NCBI GenBank assembly: GCA_030145435.1
Contig: JAQYVQ010000116.1
Coordinates: forward strand, 1-5,786
Source of the DNA: Syntrophobacteria bacterium
Lineage (GTDB): Bacteria; Desulfobacterota; DSWW01
Direction: 5' to 3'
DNA: 5,786 nucleotides
Positions 4,980 to 5,786 of this stretch are shown one piece after another. The number at the start of each line of letters is the position of its first letter. Position 1 is the first letter of the stretch. Made by a program: the position numbers and the translations under genes. Under the pieces are notes generated by a model that was given only the letters and a program-made list of their open reading frames with translations, was not told where the DNA came from and ran no database searches.

Positions 4980-5777
4980 ATGGGATCCATGTTGAGCCTG
5001 AGAGGGTCGATTCTCCTGTCGGCCGTTTTCCATGGTGTGCTCTTCCTGGCCCTATTGCTCATGTCGAGTACGGGGCGGGCACGGGTGGTTTACAAACCCC
5101 AGTACCAGGTGCGTCTCGTCCAGCCTCAGGAAGTCTCCTCCCTGGCGAAGCCACGGGCGAAAAAGGTCGTAAAGCCCAAGCCCCCTCCACAGGTCTCGAA
5201 GCCCAAGCCAACGCCGAAGAAGGTGGTCGTGCCGAAGAAGAAGGACACCCCGCCGAAAGAAGAGAAGGCTGAGAAACCTCCGCCCGAGAAGAAGCAACCC
5301 GAGAAGAAGGTCGAGAAGAAGCCCGAGCCAAAGCCCGCCCCCCCCGTGGAGCAGCCACAGGAGCCCGCCCCGGAAGAGGTGCTTGAGGAGGCGCTGGCAC
5401 GGATCAAGAAGAGGGCCGGATCCCGGGACAAGGTTGCAGCCAACGTCCTGGACGGATCTTCTTCCCCATGGGAGGAAAAGCAGAAAGAGATCGCATACAG
5501 TGCCTACTACGACCAGGTGGAACGGGCCGTCCGGGAGAACTGGATCCCGCCGCAGGATATGAATTTCGAGGCAGCATCGGCCATCACGGTTGTCTCCCTT
5601 ACCTTGCTCCCGGATGGAAGGGTCCTTAAATCCTACATCGAGGAGACCTCCGGGGATCCGAAATTCGACCAGTCCGTCATGCGGGCAATCCTCAAGTCAA
5701 CGCCCTTTCCGCCGCCGCCTATCGGGCTGAAGCAGCAGAGTCTTGATCTGGGACTCCGTTTCCATTCAACCCCTTGA
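4980..5777 (+). CDS. tolA: TolA-position TolA/TonB-family energy transducer
   Basis: A periplasm-spanning arm that would carry force from TolQR to outer-membrane partners (TolB-Pal). The 265 residues fall into three parts. The N-terminal membrane anchor is ~10-30, with Ser14, His18, Leu25 and Ser29 in the exact spacing of the S-H-L-S motif used by TolA and TonB to contact TolQ/ExbB. A Lys/Pro/Glu-rich linker spans ~57-132. A short helix (~133-146) leads to a TonB/TolA C-terminal domain (~172-265) with YYDQVERAVRENWIPP (176-191), LLPDGRV (209-215) and FPPPP (243-247). The linker is TonB-like rather than the long Ala/Lys-rich helix of E. coli TolA, so TonB is the alternative; operon position decides for TolA. 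The start may be Met4 at 4989, since AGGG (4974-4977) is only 2 nt from the ATG at 4980 and 11 nt from that at 4989. Confidence 0.85.
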   Translation: MGSMLSLRGSILLSAVFHGVLFLALLLMSSTGRARVVYKPQYQVRLVQPQEVSSLAKPRAKKVVKPKPPPQVSKPKPTPKKVVVPKKKDTPPKEEKAEKPPPEKKQPEKKVEKKPEPKPAPPVEQPQEPAPEEVLEEALARIKKRAGSRDKVAANVLDGSSSPWEEKQKEIAYSAYYDQVERAVRENWIPPQDMNFEAASAITVVSLTLLPDGRVLKSYIEETSGDPKFDQSVMRAILKSTPFPPPPIGLKQQSLDLGLRFHSTP

Positions 5778-5783
5778 GACCCC

Positions 5784-5786
5784 ATG
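5784..5786 (+). CDS. Possible start codon of the next gene (tolB expected)
   Basis: The window ends in ATG, 6 nt after the tolA stop. Tol operons usually continue with tolB, encoding the periplasmic beta-propeller. Only the start codon is visible and there is no clear ribosome binding site in front of it, so the identity rests on gene order alone. Confidence 0.25.

Noticed and set aside
4802..5062. Minus-strand frames at 4802-5062 and 4824-5033 encoding Lys/Gly-rich peptides
   Set aside because: Their repeat-like Lys-Gly-Gln-Arg pattern is just the heptad array read in frame, and they run antisense into tolA.

Overview
The window carries two divergent housekeeping gene clusters of a Gram-negative bacterium. 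A Tol system implies an outer membrane, and the left-hand cluster order (ffh, rpsP, khpA, rimM, trmD) is common in Desulfobacterota (former Deltaproteobacteria) and related phyla. Base composition is moderately GC-rich. I cannot name a genus. The lineage statement is inference from gene order and protein style, not from a database match.

Minus strand, read right to left from a promoter near 3455-3482: ffh (SRP GTPase), rpsP (ribosomal protein S16), khpA (KH-domain RNA-binding protein), rimM (30S maturation factor) and trmD (tRNA m1G37 methyltransferase, running off the left edge). Together they serve ribosome assembly, tRNA modification and co-translational targeting. Spacing is tight: 23 nt for ffh-rpsP, 28 nt for khpA-rimM and an 11-nt overlap for rimM-trmD. 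The exception is a 326-nt gap between rpsP and khpA. Most of that gap is a ~220-bp imperfect palindrome with ~28-bp terminal inverted repeats, which looks like a non-coding miniature mobile or repetitive element inserted in the operon.

Plus strand, left to right: tolQ, tolR, a tolA/tonB-type gene and a final ATG that may be the start of tolB. These encode the proton-driven inner-membrane motor and periplasm-spanning arm of the Tol-Pal envelope system. The 174-nt tolR-tolA gap holds a second unusual structure: two 31-bp arrays of a 7-bp repeat (AGGNNAA) in inverted orientation, with an extended -10 promoter candidate between them.

The genes are ordinary. The most interesting material is the two intergenic repeat structures. 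Smaller points are a Glu at the TrmD catalytic-Asp position (169) and a TolA-position protein with a TonB-like Lys/Pro-rich linker and an intact S-H-L-S membrane motif. I see no new multi-gene system.
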